Shown here piece by piece: positions 17,672 through 25,356 of a DNA stretch of 64,000 bases. Within the stretch, counting starts at the first letter, position 1, and each line of letters starts with the position of its first letter. The notes beneath the pieces are model-generated. The model was not told the origin of the DNA, did no database searches, and saw only the letters and a list, made by a program, of their open reading frames with translations. Source of the DNA: Streptomyces wedmorensis (GTDB lineage Bacteria > Actinomycetota > Actinomycetes > Streptomycetales > Streptomycetaceae); contig NZ_JNWK01000020.1 in the NCBI RefSeq assembly GCF_000716445.1, positions 1 to 64,000 on the forward strand. The letters run 5' to 3'. The position numbers and the translations under genes were made by a program.

Positions 17672-19203
17672 TGGGGGGACGCTTGGGGACCGAGTGGCGG
17701 CGGGCGCTGCCGGCGGCACCGCTGGTGCTGGCCCTGCTGGCGGCGACCGGCTGCGAGAGCACGCCGGCCGCGCGGCCGAAGCCGGGCGCCGCCGCGCCGT
17801 CCACGTCCGTGGCCCGGGTGTGCGACGCGCCCGCGGCCGGGCCGGCGACGGCACCGGCGGGCGCGGTGACGGTCGATCCCTCGGTGGTCGGCGACCTTGC
17901 CGCGAAGACCGAGAGCAGTCCCCCGCGCACCACGTTCTGGCTCCGGCCGGGCAGGCACCTGCTCGAACCGGACGAGTACGCCCAGGTCGTGCCGAAGGAG
18001 GGGAACCGCTACCTCGGCGCGCCGGGCGCGGTCCTCGACGGCCGGAAGACCAACCAGTACGCGTTCGGCGGCACCGCCCGCGACGTCGTCGTCCGCCACC
18101 TGACCGTGCGGGGCTTCGTCGCGCCGCACGACGAGGGCGTGGTCAACCACGACATGGCCGACGGGTGGGTGATCGAGCACGCCACGATCCAGGACAACTC
18201 CGGCGCCGGGCTGATGGCCGGCGCCCGGCAGCGGGTCCGCGCCAGCTGCCTGCGCCGCAACGGCCAGTACGGGATGAACGCCTACAAGACCGGCGACTCC
18301 ATCCGGGGCCTGGTGGTCGAGGGCAACGAGATCACCGGCAACAACACCGACGACTGGGAGCGGCGGCAGCCGGGCTGCGGCTGCACCGGAGGCATCAAGT
18401 TCTGGGCCGTCGACGGCGCCGACATCCACGGCAACTGGGTGCACGACAACCGCGGGGCCGGGCTCTGGGCGGACAACAACAACAACGACTTCCTCATCGA
18501 GGGCAACGTCCTGGAGGCCAACGACGGCGCCGCGCTGATCTACGAGACCAGTTACAACGCGGTCGTCCGGGACAACACGATCCGGCGGAACAACTGGGTC
18601 GAGGGCCGCCGGTACGCGCAGGACGGCGACGACTTCCCGTACGCGACGCTGTACATCTCCGAGTCCGGCGGCGAACCACGGCTCCGGGCCCGCACGGACA
18701 AGGTCGAGATCCACCGGAACCTGCTGGAGGACAACTGGTCCGGGATCACCCTGTGGGAGAACGCCGACCGGTTCTGCAACAGCCCCGCCAACACCTCGAC
18801 GGGCTACTGCACGCTGCTGGTGAAGGACACCGCCCGCTGCGCGCGGCCGGCGATCGCCGCCGCCCCGCTCCTCGCCGACTGCCGGTGGAGGACCCAGCGG
18901 GTGGACATCCACGACAACCGCTTCGTCCTCGACAAGTCCGTCGTCGACTGCACGGCGCTGTGCGACCGGATGGCGGTGCTGGCCAACGAGGGCACCTCGC
19001 CCGACTGGTCGCCGTACCTGGGCGGGCAGGTGGCCCAGGCCGTCACCCTCGGGCAGCACAACCGCTGGCACGACAACGTCTACGTCGGGTCGTGGACGTT
19101 CGTCGCCCACGACCCGGGCCGGGTCGTCGACGTCCGGCGGTGGCAGGGCGCGCCGTATCGGCAGGACGCGGGCAGCACCTTCCGCACGCGGGACGGTGGT
19201 TGA
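17671..19203 (+). CDS. Secreted lipoprotein with right-handed parallel beta-helix
   Basis: A 510-residue protein whose GTG start overlaps the previous stop by one base. The N-terminus is a lipoprotein signal: Arg residues, hydrophobic PAAPLVLALLA, then ATGC, with the lipid-modified cysteine at position 28. The body has Asn-rich rungs such as VVRHLTVRGF, VIEHATIQDNSGAGLMAGARQ, VEGNEITGNNTDDW, DIHGNWVHDNRGAGLWADNN and VRDNTIRRNNWVEGRR. These are typical of NosD/pectate-lyase-like beta-helices acting as lyases, epimerases or binders of polysaccharide. Several Cys pairs in the C-terminal third suggest disulfides outside the cell. Together with the heparinase-like neighbour it may trim or remodel the finished glycan. 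Confidence 0.85.
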   Translation: MGGRLGTEWRRALPAAPLVLALLAATGCESTPAARPKPGAAAPSTSVARVCDAPAAGPATAPAGAVTVDPSVVGDLAAKTESSPPRTTFWLRPGRHLLEPDEYAQVVPKEGNRYLGAPGAVLDGRKTNQYAFGGTARDVVVRHLTVRGFVAPHDEGVVNHDMADGWVIEHATIQDNSGAGLMAGARQRVRASCLRRNGQYGMNAYKTGDSIRGLVVEGNEITGNNTDDWERRQPGCGCTGGIKFWAVDGADIHGNWVHDNRGAGLWADNNNNDFLIEGNVLEANDGAALIYETSYNAVVRDNTIRRNNWVEGRRYAQDGDDFPYATLYISESGGEPRLRARTDKVEIHRNLLEDNWSGITLWENADRFCNSPANTSTGYCTLLVKDTARCARPAIAAAPLLADCRWRTQRVDIHDNRFVLDKSVVDCTALCDRMAVLANEGTSPDWSPYLGGQVAQAVTLGQHNRWHDNVYVGSWTFVAHDPGRVVDVRRWQGAPYRQDAGSTFRTRDGG

Positions 19204-19204
19204 G

Positions 19205-20425
19205 ATGACCGCCGACCACACGTCGAGGATCGTCGGGACGGTCTGGGGGCTGCTCGTCCTCAACACACTGGGCTCCGCCGGGGCGAAGACCATCGTCACC
19301 ATCCCCCGCTCCCTCATCCAGATGGTCACCATGGGCGCGCTGGTCGCCGCGTTCGCGCTGGCGCTCCTGGTCAACCTCCGGCTCCGCATCCGGGCCAGCG
19401 CGTTCGTGTTCCTGCTCACCCTGCTGGTGGCGGTGAGCGTGATCGCCAGCGTGCACCTGGAGTCCGGGTTCGGCGCGCTGTTCCGCTGCGCCCGGCTGGC
19501 CGTCTTCGTCGCCACGCTGTGGCTGCTCAGCCGCTGGTGGGACGGCGGCCTGACCTTCGTGCGCCATCACATCCGGCTGTACTTCGCGGTCCTCGTCCTG
19601 GTGGCCGCCGGCCTCGCCGCCTCGCCGGGCACGGCCATGCCGGAGTACTACGGCGGGCGGCTCGTCGGCGCGCTGTGGCCGCTCACGCCGCCGCAGATCG
19701 GCCAGTACTGCGCCGTGGTCATCGGGCTCACCGTGCTGCTGCTCCTGGGCCGCCGGACCACCGGGGCCGGCGCGGCGGTGATCATCGTGCCGGCGCTCGT
19801 CCTGCTCGCGATGACCCACACCCGGACGGCCACGCTCGGCCTGCTCATCGGTCTCGTGCTGGCCATCGGTTCGCTCGTGCTGACCAGCGCCGCGGCCCGC
19901 CGCTTCTTCGCCTGGGCGGTGCTGTGCGCCACGGTGGCCGCGGTGGTGTTCAGCTCCGCGCTGCAGGCCTGGTTCCTGCGCGGGCAGAGCCAGGAGAACT
20001 TCGCCAACCTCACCGGTCGGGCCAAGGTGTGGGACGCCCTGCTCGCGGAGCCCCGGACGACCGGCGAGACGGTGTTCGGCACGGGTCTCGGCGACAAGTC
20101 GTTCGGCGGGCTGCCGATCGACAACAGCTGGCTGGCCGTCTACCACGAGCAGGGGCTGCTCGGCGTCGCCATCGTGGCGGCGATCGTCATCGTGCTGGGC
20201 GCCGTCGCTTTGCTGCGGCCGCCGTCGCTGTCGAGGGCCTGCGCGATCTTCCTGATCGCCTACTGCGGGCTCTCGTCGTACACCGAGGTCGGCCTCGGCG
20301 ACGCCTCGGCGTACCTGCTGCATCTGACCCTGGCCGCGTCGCTGCTCGTGCCGCCCGCCGCGGCCGCGCCCCTGGCGACGGCCGAAGTTCCTCAACGACG
20401 TGTCCCCCGATGGGCCAGGAGGTGA
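19205..20425 (+). CDS. O-antigen ligase/polymerase (Wzy-like) membrane protein
   Basis: A 406-residue protein with about 10-12 membrane helices, read from the ATG one base after the previous stop. A GTG nine bases earlier is the alternative. The large extracytoplasmic loop and its edge carry the Wzy_C/O-ligase pattern: LTGRAKVWDALLAEPRTTGETVFGTGLGDKSFGG, then IDNSWLAVYHEQGLLGV. It is the only polymerase-like protein in the locus, so it most likely joins lipid-linked repeats, working with the Wzz-like proteins and the flippase at 26621. Confidence 0.85.
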   Translation: MTADHTSRIVGTVWGLLVLNTLGSAGAKTIVTIPRSLIQMVTMGALVAAFALALLVNLRLRIRASAFVFLLTLLVAVSVIASVHLESGFGALFRCARLAVFVATLWLLSRWWDGGLTFVRHHIRLYFAVLVLVAAGLAASPGTAMPEYYGGRLVGALWPLTPPQIGQYCAVVIGLTVLLLLGRRTTGAGAAVIIVPALVLLAMTHTRTATLGLLIGLVLAIGSLVLTSAAARRFFAWAVLCATVAAVVFSSALQAWFLRGQSQENFANLTGRAKVWDALLAEPRTTGETVFGTGLGDKSFGGLPIDNSWLAVYHEQGLLGVAIVAAIVIVLGAVALLRPPSLSRACAIFLIAYCGLSSYTEVGLGDASAYLLHLTLAASLLVPPAAAAPLATAEVPQRRVPRWARR

Positions 20426-20433
20426 CCTGAGCG

Positions 20434-21645
20434 ATGCATGTCCTTGTGGTGCACAACCGCTACTCCTCGGCGCAGCCGAGCGGGGAGAACAGGGTGGTGG
20501 ACGAGGAGGTGGGGCTGCTGCGCGCGGCCGGCCACCGGGTCGAGGTGTTCGAGCGGCGCAGCGACGACATCGCCGGCCGGTCCCTGCTCGGCAAGGCGGC
20601 GGTGCCGCTCCTCGTGCCGTGGAACCCGGCGGTGCGCACGGAACTCGCCGCCAGGCTCCGCGCCGAGCGGCCGGACGTGGTGCACGTCCACAACGTCTTC
20701 CCGCTGCTCTCGCCCGCGGTGCTCGCGGCCTGCGCCGACGTCGGCGTGCCCGTCGTCGCCACGCTGCACAACTACACGCAGGTCTGCCCGCCCGGCACGC
20801 TGCACCGGGAGGGCCGGCCGTGCACCGAGTGCGTCGGGTCGGCGGTGTCGCTGCCCGCAGTCCGGCACGGCTGCTACCGGAACTCGCGGCTCGCGACGGT
20901 TCCGCTCGCGGTCAGCCTGTCGGTCAACCGGCGGCGGTGGTGGTCCGGCGTGGAGCGGTTCTTCTGCATCTCCGCGGCGCAGCGCGACGTCCTGGTGCGG
21001 TCCGGCATGCCGGCCGGACGGCTGGCGGTGAAGCACAACTTCGTGCCCGATCCGGGCGCCCTCCGCGCGGGCGCCGGCGAGCACGTGCTGTTCCTCGGCC
21101 GGCTCGCGGATACCAAGGGCGTGCGGCTGCTCATGGCCGCGTGGGACGAGCTCGCGGCGGACGGCGGCGTGGGCGTGCCGCTCGTGCTGGCCGGCGCGGG
21201 GCCGCTGGCGCCCGAGGTGACCGCCTGGGCGGAGGGCCGGGACGACGTGCGGTACGTCGGCCTGTACGACCCGGAGCAGTGTCGGCGGGCCGTCGCCCGG
21301 TCGGTCGCCGTGGTGGCGCCCTCGATGTCCCTGGAGACGTTCGGCCTGGTGGCCGCGGAGGCGATGGCGGCCGGCGTGCCGGCCGTCGCCGCCGGTCACG
21401 GCGCCTTCGTCGAGCTCGTCGAGGAGGGGGTGACCGGGCTGCTGCACCGGCCGGGCGAGGTCGCGTCGCTCGCGTCCTGCCTCCGCCGGATCACGGCGGA
21501 TCCGGTCCGCAACCAGGAGATGGGCCAGGCGGCCCGGCGGCGTTACGAGCGGCACTTCAGCCCGGCCGTCGGTCTTGAACGCCTGGTGGAGGAGTACCGC
21601 ACCGCGATCGCGGTGCGGTCGGAATCGATGGGGGGCAGTAAATGA
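20434..21645 (+). CDS. Glycosyltransferase family 4
   Basis: A 403-residue GT4 enzyme. The N-terminus MHVLVVHNRYSSAQPSGENRV is characteristic of a subgroup of capsule glycosyltransferases. It also has DVVHVHNVFPLLSPAV and a Cys-rich insert (CPPGTLHREGRPCTECVG) in the acceptor domain. The donor domain has VLFLGRLADTKGV and ETFGLVAAEAMAAGVPAVAA, with the nucleotide-binding Glu. It starts 8 bp after the polymerase gene and ends in ATGA overlap with the methyltransferase gene. Confidence 0.9.
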   Translation: MHVLVVHNRYSSAQPSGENRVVDEEVGLLRAAGHRVEVFERRSDDIAGRSLLGKAAVPLLVPWNPAVRTELAARLRAERPDVVHVHNVFPLLSPAVLAACADVGVPVVATLHNYTQVCPPGTLHREGRPCTECVGSAVSLPAVRHGCYRNSRLATVPLAVSLSVNRRRWWSGVERFFCISAAQRDVLVRSGMPAGRLAVKHNFVPDPGALRAGAGEHVLFLGRLADTKGVRLLMAAWDELAADGGVGVPLVLAGAGPLAPEVTAWAEGRDDVRYVGLYDPEQCRRAVARSVAVVAPSMSLETFGLVAAEAMAAGVPAVAAGHGAFVELVEEGVTGLLHRPGEVASLASCLRRITADPVRNQEMGQAARRRYERHFSPAVGLERLVEEYRTAIAVRSESMGGSK

Positions 21646-22877
21646 CACGTTGCCGACTCTGCGGCTCGGCGGCGCTCGCGAGCGTCGTCGATCTGGGGGC
21701 GACGCCACCGTGCGAGAGTTTTCTCGCCGCCGACCGGCTGGACCTGGCGGAGCCCGCGTATCCGCTGCACCTGCGGGTCTGCACCGACTGCTGGCTCGCG
21801 CAGATCCCTCCGCTGATCACGCCGGAGGAGACGTTCGAGGAGTACGCGTACTTCTCGTCGTTCTCGACCTCCTGGGTGGAGCACGCGCGCACGTTCGTCG
21901 CCGACGCCGCGGAACGGGTCGGTCTCGGCGCCGACGCGTTCGTGGTCGAGGTGGCCAGCAACGACGGGTACCTGCTGAAGCACGTGGTGGAGCGCGGGAT
22001 CCGCTGCCTCGGCATCGAACCCTCGGTGAACGTCGGCGCCGCCGCGCGGGACGCCGGGGTGCCCACGCTCACGGAGTTCCTGAGCCCGGACACCGGTTCG
22101 GCCGTCCGCGCCGAGCACGGCCCGGCGGACTTGGTCGTGGCCAACAACGTGTACGCGCACATCCCCGACGTCATCGGGTTCACCCAGGGGCTGCGCGCCC
22201 TGGTCGCCGACGACGGCTGGGTCTCCATCGAGGTGCAGCACCTGCTGACCCTGATCGAGGACAACCAGTACGACACCATCTACCACGAGCACTTCCAGTA
22301 CTACACGGTCGCGTCCGCGATCCGGGCGCTGGCCAGCGGCGGACTCGCCCTGGTGGACGTCGAGTTGCTGCCCACGCACGGCGGCTCCATCCGGCTGTGG
22401 GCCCGGCCGGCCGAGGTGGCCGGCGAGCCGTCGCGGGCGGTGGCCGACGTCCTGGACCGGGAGAAGGCCGCCGGACTCCAGGAGCTGTCCGGGTACGCCG
22501 AGTTCTCCGCGCGGGTCGCCAAGGTGCGCCGGGACCTGCTGCGGTTCCTCATCGACGCCGCCGAGCGCGGCGAGACGGTCGTCGGCTACGGCGCCCCGGG
22601 CAAGGGCAACACCCTGCTCAACCACTGCGGCATCCGGCCCGACCTCCTCGCCTACACGGTCGACCGCAACCCGTACAAGCACGGCAGGTTCACGCCCGGC
22701 ACGCGCATCCCGATCCTGCCGCCCGAGCGGATCGCCGCCGACAAGCCGGACTACGTCCTCGTCCTCCCCTGGAACCTGCGGGCCGAGCTGACCGAGCAGC
22801 TGTCCTTCGTGCACGAGTGGGGCGGCCGGCTCGTCTTCCCCATCCCGGAACTGAGCATTGTCGAGGTGACGTCATGA
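21642..22877 (+). CDS. SAM-dependent sugar C-methyltransferase family protein with zinc-finger N-terminus
   Basis: A 411-residue protein of the three-part family typified by sugar C3-methyltransferases such as TylC3. The N-terminal zinc site uses Cys4/Cys7 (CRLCGS) and Cys47/Cys50 (CTDCWL). The SAM domain has VVEVASNDGYLLKHV near residues 102-116. The C-terminal domain has YGAPGKGNTLLNHCGI near 315-330 and DRNPYKHGRFTPGTRIPI. Known members methylate NDP-4-keto sugars at carbon 3. It opens a run of five overlapping genes that look like an unusual-sugar pathway. The substrate is not known. Confidence 0.88.
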   Translation: MTRCRLCGSAALASVVDLGATPPCESFLAADRLDLAEPAYPLHLRVCTDCWLAQIPPLITPEETFEEYAYFSSFSTSWVEHARTFVADAAERVGLGADAFVVEVASNDGYLLKHVVERGIRCLGIEPSVNVGAAARDAGVPTLTEFLSPDTGSAVRAEHGPADLVVANNVYAHIPDVIGFTQGLRALVADDGWVSIEVQHLLTLIEDNQYDTIYHEHFQYYTVASAIRALASGGLALVDVELLPTHGGSIRLWARPAEVAGEPSRAVADVLDREKAAGLQELSGYAEFSARVAKVRRDLLRFLIDAAERGETVVGYGAPGKGNTLLNHCGIRPDLLAYTVDRNPYKHGRFTPGTRIPILPPERIAADKPDYVLVLPWNLRAELTEQLSFVHEWGGRLVFPIPELSIVEVTS

Positions 22878-23680
22878 AGGTCGTTCTGTTCTGCGGCGGC
22901 TACGGGATGCGGATGCGCAACGGAACCTCCGACGACGTGCCCAAGCCGATGGCGATGGTCGGGCCCCGGCCGCTGATCTGGCACGTCATGCGCTACTACG
23001 CGCACTTCGGGCACACGGAGTTCATCCTGTGCCTCGGCTACGGGGCGGACCACATCAAGAACTTCTTCCTCAACTACGAGGAGACGACGTCCAACGACTT
23101 CGTGCTCCGGGGCGGGAAGACCGAGCTGCTGTCCACCGACATCTCGGACTGGACCATCACGTTCGCGCAGACCGGCATCGAGTCGCCGATCGGGGAGCGC
23201 CTGCGCCGGGTGCGCCACCACCTGGACGGCGACGAGATGTTCCTCGCCAACTACGCCGACGTGCTCACCGACGCCCCGCTGGACGAGATGATCGAGCGGT
23301 TCTCGCGGCGCGACGCCGGCGCGTCGATGATGGTGGTGCCGCCGCAGTCCTCGTTCCACTGCGTGGACCTGGGCGAGGACGGCCTGGTGGGGGGCATCAC
23401 CGCGGTGAGCGACCTGCCGCTGTGGGAGAACGGCGGCTACTTCGTGCTCCGCCAGGAGGTCTTCGACCACATACCGGAGAACGGCGACCTGGTCGCCGAC
23501 GGATGCGCCGGCCTGGCCAAGGAGGGCCGGCTCGTCGCGCACCGGCACCGCGGCTTCTGGAAGCCGACCGACACCGTCAAGGAGCGGGCCGCGCTCGACG
23601 CCGCCTACGCCGTGGGCGACCGCCCGTGGGCCGTGTGGGAGCGGGACGGCGCGGAGGCGAACGCCGGAGCACCCGCGTGA
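22874..23680 (+). CDS. Glucose-1-phosphate cytidylyltransferase-like nucleotidyltransferase
   Basis: A 268-residue sugar nucleotidyltransferase in ATGA overlap with the methyltransferase gene. The N-terminus VVLFCGGYGMRMRNGTSDDVPKPMAMVGPRPLIWHVMRYY contains the G-rich pyrophosphorylase signature and the KPM lysine motif. It also carries DEMFLANYADVLTDAPL, with the metal-binding Asp, and DGCAGLAKEGRLVAHRHRGFWKPTDTVKE near the end. The length and WKPTDTVKE end fit the RfbF/DdhA type that makes CDP-glucose. The base specificity cannot be proven by eye, and no CDP-glucose 4,6-dehydratase gene lies in this window. Confidence 0.87.
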   Translation: MKVVLFCGGYGMRMRNGTSDDVPKPMAMVGPRPLIWHVMRYYAHFGHTEFILCLGYGADHIKNFFLNYEETTSNDFVLRGGKTELLSTDISDWTITFAQTGIESPIGERLRRVRHHLDGDEMFLANYADVLTDAPLDEMIERFSRRDAGASMMVVPPQSSFHCVDLGEDGLVGGITAVSDLPLWENGGYFVLRQEVFDHIPENGDLVADGCAGLAKEGRLVAHRHRGFWKPTDTVKERAALDAAYAVGDRPWAVWERDGAEANAGAPA

Positions 23681-24327
23681 TCCGGCTCGGGGCCGGGCGG
23701 CCCCTGGAACGGATCGTCGCGGTGGGCGCGCACTGCGACGACATCGCCATCGGCGCGGGCGGGACGCTGCTCACGCTGTGCCGGGCCCGGCCCGGCCTGC
23801 GCGTCGACGCCCTCGTCCTCTCCGGCGGTGGCGGCGAGCGCGAGGAGGAGGAGCGGGCCGCGCTCGCCGCCTTCTGTCCGGGCGCCGACCTGCGACTGAC
23901 CGTGCACAAGCTGCCGGACGGCAGGCTGCCGGCGCACTGGGAGGAGGCCAAGTCCGCCGTCGAGGAACTGCGCGGGCGGACCGATCCCGATCTCGTGCTC
24001 GCCCCGCGCACCGAGGACGCGCACCAGGACCACCGCGGCCTGGCGAAGCTGATGACCACCGCGTTCCGCGACCACCTGGTGCTCGGCTACGAGATCGTCA
24101 AGTGGGACGGCGACCTCGGACGGCCGGTGGCGTACCAGCCGCTGTCGCCGGACACCGCCGAACGGAAGGTGCGGCTGCTGCAGGAGCACTACCCCTCGCA
24201 GCGGCACCGTCCCTGGTACGACCGGGAGGCCTTCCTCGGCCTCGCCCGGATCCGCGGAATCGAATGCCACGCGCGCTACGCCGAGGCCTTCGCCGTCACC
24301 AAACTCACTCTCGACCTGGGGGAATGA
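23677..24327 (+). CDS. PIG-L family zinc deacetylase
   Basis: A 216-residue LmbE/PIG-L protein from a GTG overlapping the previous stop by 4 bp. The metal-binding motif is AHCDD at residues 18-22, where most members have HPDD. The second ligand region is APRTEDAHQDHRGL near 108-121. PIG-L enzymes remove acetyl groups from N-acetylated sugars. Here it could expose a free amine on a sugar of the glycan, on a nucleotide sugar or on a lipid-linked intermediate. The His-Cys change in the first motif is unusual but does not remove the metal ligands. Confidence 0.88.
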   Translation: MIRLGAGRPLERIVAVGAHCDDIAIGAGGTLLTLCRARPGLRVDALVLSGGGGEREEEERAALAAFCPGADLRLTVHKLPDGRLPAHWEEAKSAVEELRGRTDPDLVLAPRTEDAHQDHRGLAKLMTTAFRDHLVLGYEIVKWDGDLGRPVAYQPLSPDTAERKVRLLQEHYPSQRHRPWYDREAFLGLARIRGIECHARYAEAFAVTKLTLDLGE

Positions 24328-24330
24328 ACC

Positions 24331-25356
24331 TTGCGCGTACTGCTCACCGGACACCAGGGCTACCTGGGCACCGTGATGGCCCCCGTCCTCACGGCCGCCG
24401 GACACGAGGTCGTCGGTCTCGACGCCGGCCTGTTCGCCGACTGCGTCCTCGGCCCGGTGCCGGCGGACCCGCAGGGCCACCGGGTGGACCTGCGGGACGT
24501 CACGGCCGAGCACGTGGCCGGGGTGGACGCCGTGATCCACCTGGCCGCGCTGTCCAACGACCCGCTGGGATCGCTGGCGCCGGAGCTCACCTACGACATC
24601 AACCACCACGCCTCGGTACGGCTGGCCCGGCTGGCCCGCGAGGCCGGGGTGCGGCGCTTCCTGTACGCGTCGACGTGCTCGGTGTACGGCGCCGCCGGCG
24701 GCGACGACCTGGTGGCCGAGGACGCCCCGCTGCGCCCGGTGACCCCGTACGCGGAGTCGAAGGTGCGGGTGGAGGACGACCTGCACGAGCTGTCCGACGA
24801 CGGCTTCAGCCCCGTCTACATGCGCAACGCCACCGCCTTCGGCTACTCGCCGCGGCTGCGCGCCGACATCGTGCTGAACAACCTGGTGGGCCACGCCCTG
24901 CTGTCCGGCGAGGTCCTCGTGCTCTCCGACGGCACGCCCTGGCGCCCGCTGGTGCACGCCGCCGACATCGCCCGGGCCTTCGCGGCCGCGCTGGTCGCGC
25001 CGCGGGAAGCGGTCCACGACCGGGCGTTCAACATCGGCAGCGAGGCCAACAACGTCACGGTCGCCGAGATCGCCGGGCAGGTCGCCGAGGCGGTGGACGG
25101 CTCGCGGGTGCGGATCACCGGGGAGAACGGTGCCGACCCGCGGTCGTACCGGGTGGACTTCTCCCGGTTCCGCGCCGCGATCCCCGGGTTCGACTGCGAG
25201 TGGTCGGTGAAGCGGGGCGCGCTCGAACTCGCCGACGCCTACCGGAAGTACGGGCTGACCGCCGAGGACTTCGAGCGGCGCTTCACCCGGCTGGCCGTGC
25301 TGCGCGCGGCGTCCGACACCGGCGCCGTCGACGACACCCTGCGGTGGCGCCGATGA
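24331..25356 (+). CDS. NAD-dependent epimerase/dehydratase (extended SDR)
   Basis: A 341-residue extended short-chain dehydrogenase read from a TTG 3 bp after the PIG-L gene. The cofactor motif is TGHQGYLG at about residues 5-12. The catalytic Ser/Thr region is YASTCSVYG near 110-118. The YxxxK pair is Y140/K144 in YAESK. The C-terminal part (RAFNIGSEANNVTVAEIAGQVAE; ADPRSYRVDFSRF) is the substrate domain of nucleotide-sugar epimerases and dehydratases. Which reaction it performs cannot be read from sequence. It ends in ATGA overlap with the next gene. Confidence 0.9.
   Translation: MRVLLTGHQGYLGTVMAPVLTAAGHEVVGLDAGLFADCVLGPVPADPQGHRVDLRDVTAEHVAGVDAVIHLAALSNDPLGSLAPELTYDINHHASVRLARLAREAGVRRFLYASTCSVYGAAGGDDLVAEDAPLRPVTPYAESKVRVEDDLHELSDDGFSPVYMRNATAFGYSPRLRADIVLNNLVGHALLSGEVLVLSDGTPWRPLVHAADIARAFAAALVAPREAVHDRAFNIGSEANNVTVAEIAGQVAEAVDGSRVRITGENGADPRSYRVDFSRFRAAIPGFDCEWSVKRGALELADAYRKYGLTAEDFERRFTRLAVLRAASDTGAVDDTLRWRR

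Noticed and set aside
15854..19515. Long minus-strand frames across the heparinase and beta-helix genes
   Set aside because: Low-complexity shadow translations; the + strand genes have signal peptides, motifs and overlapping starts.
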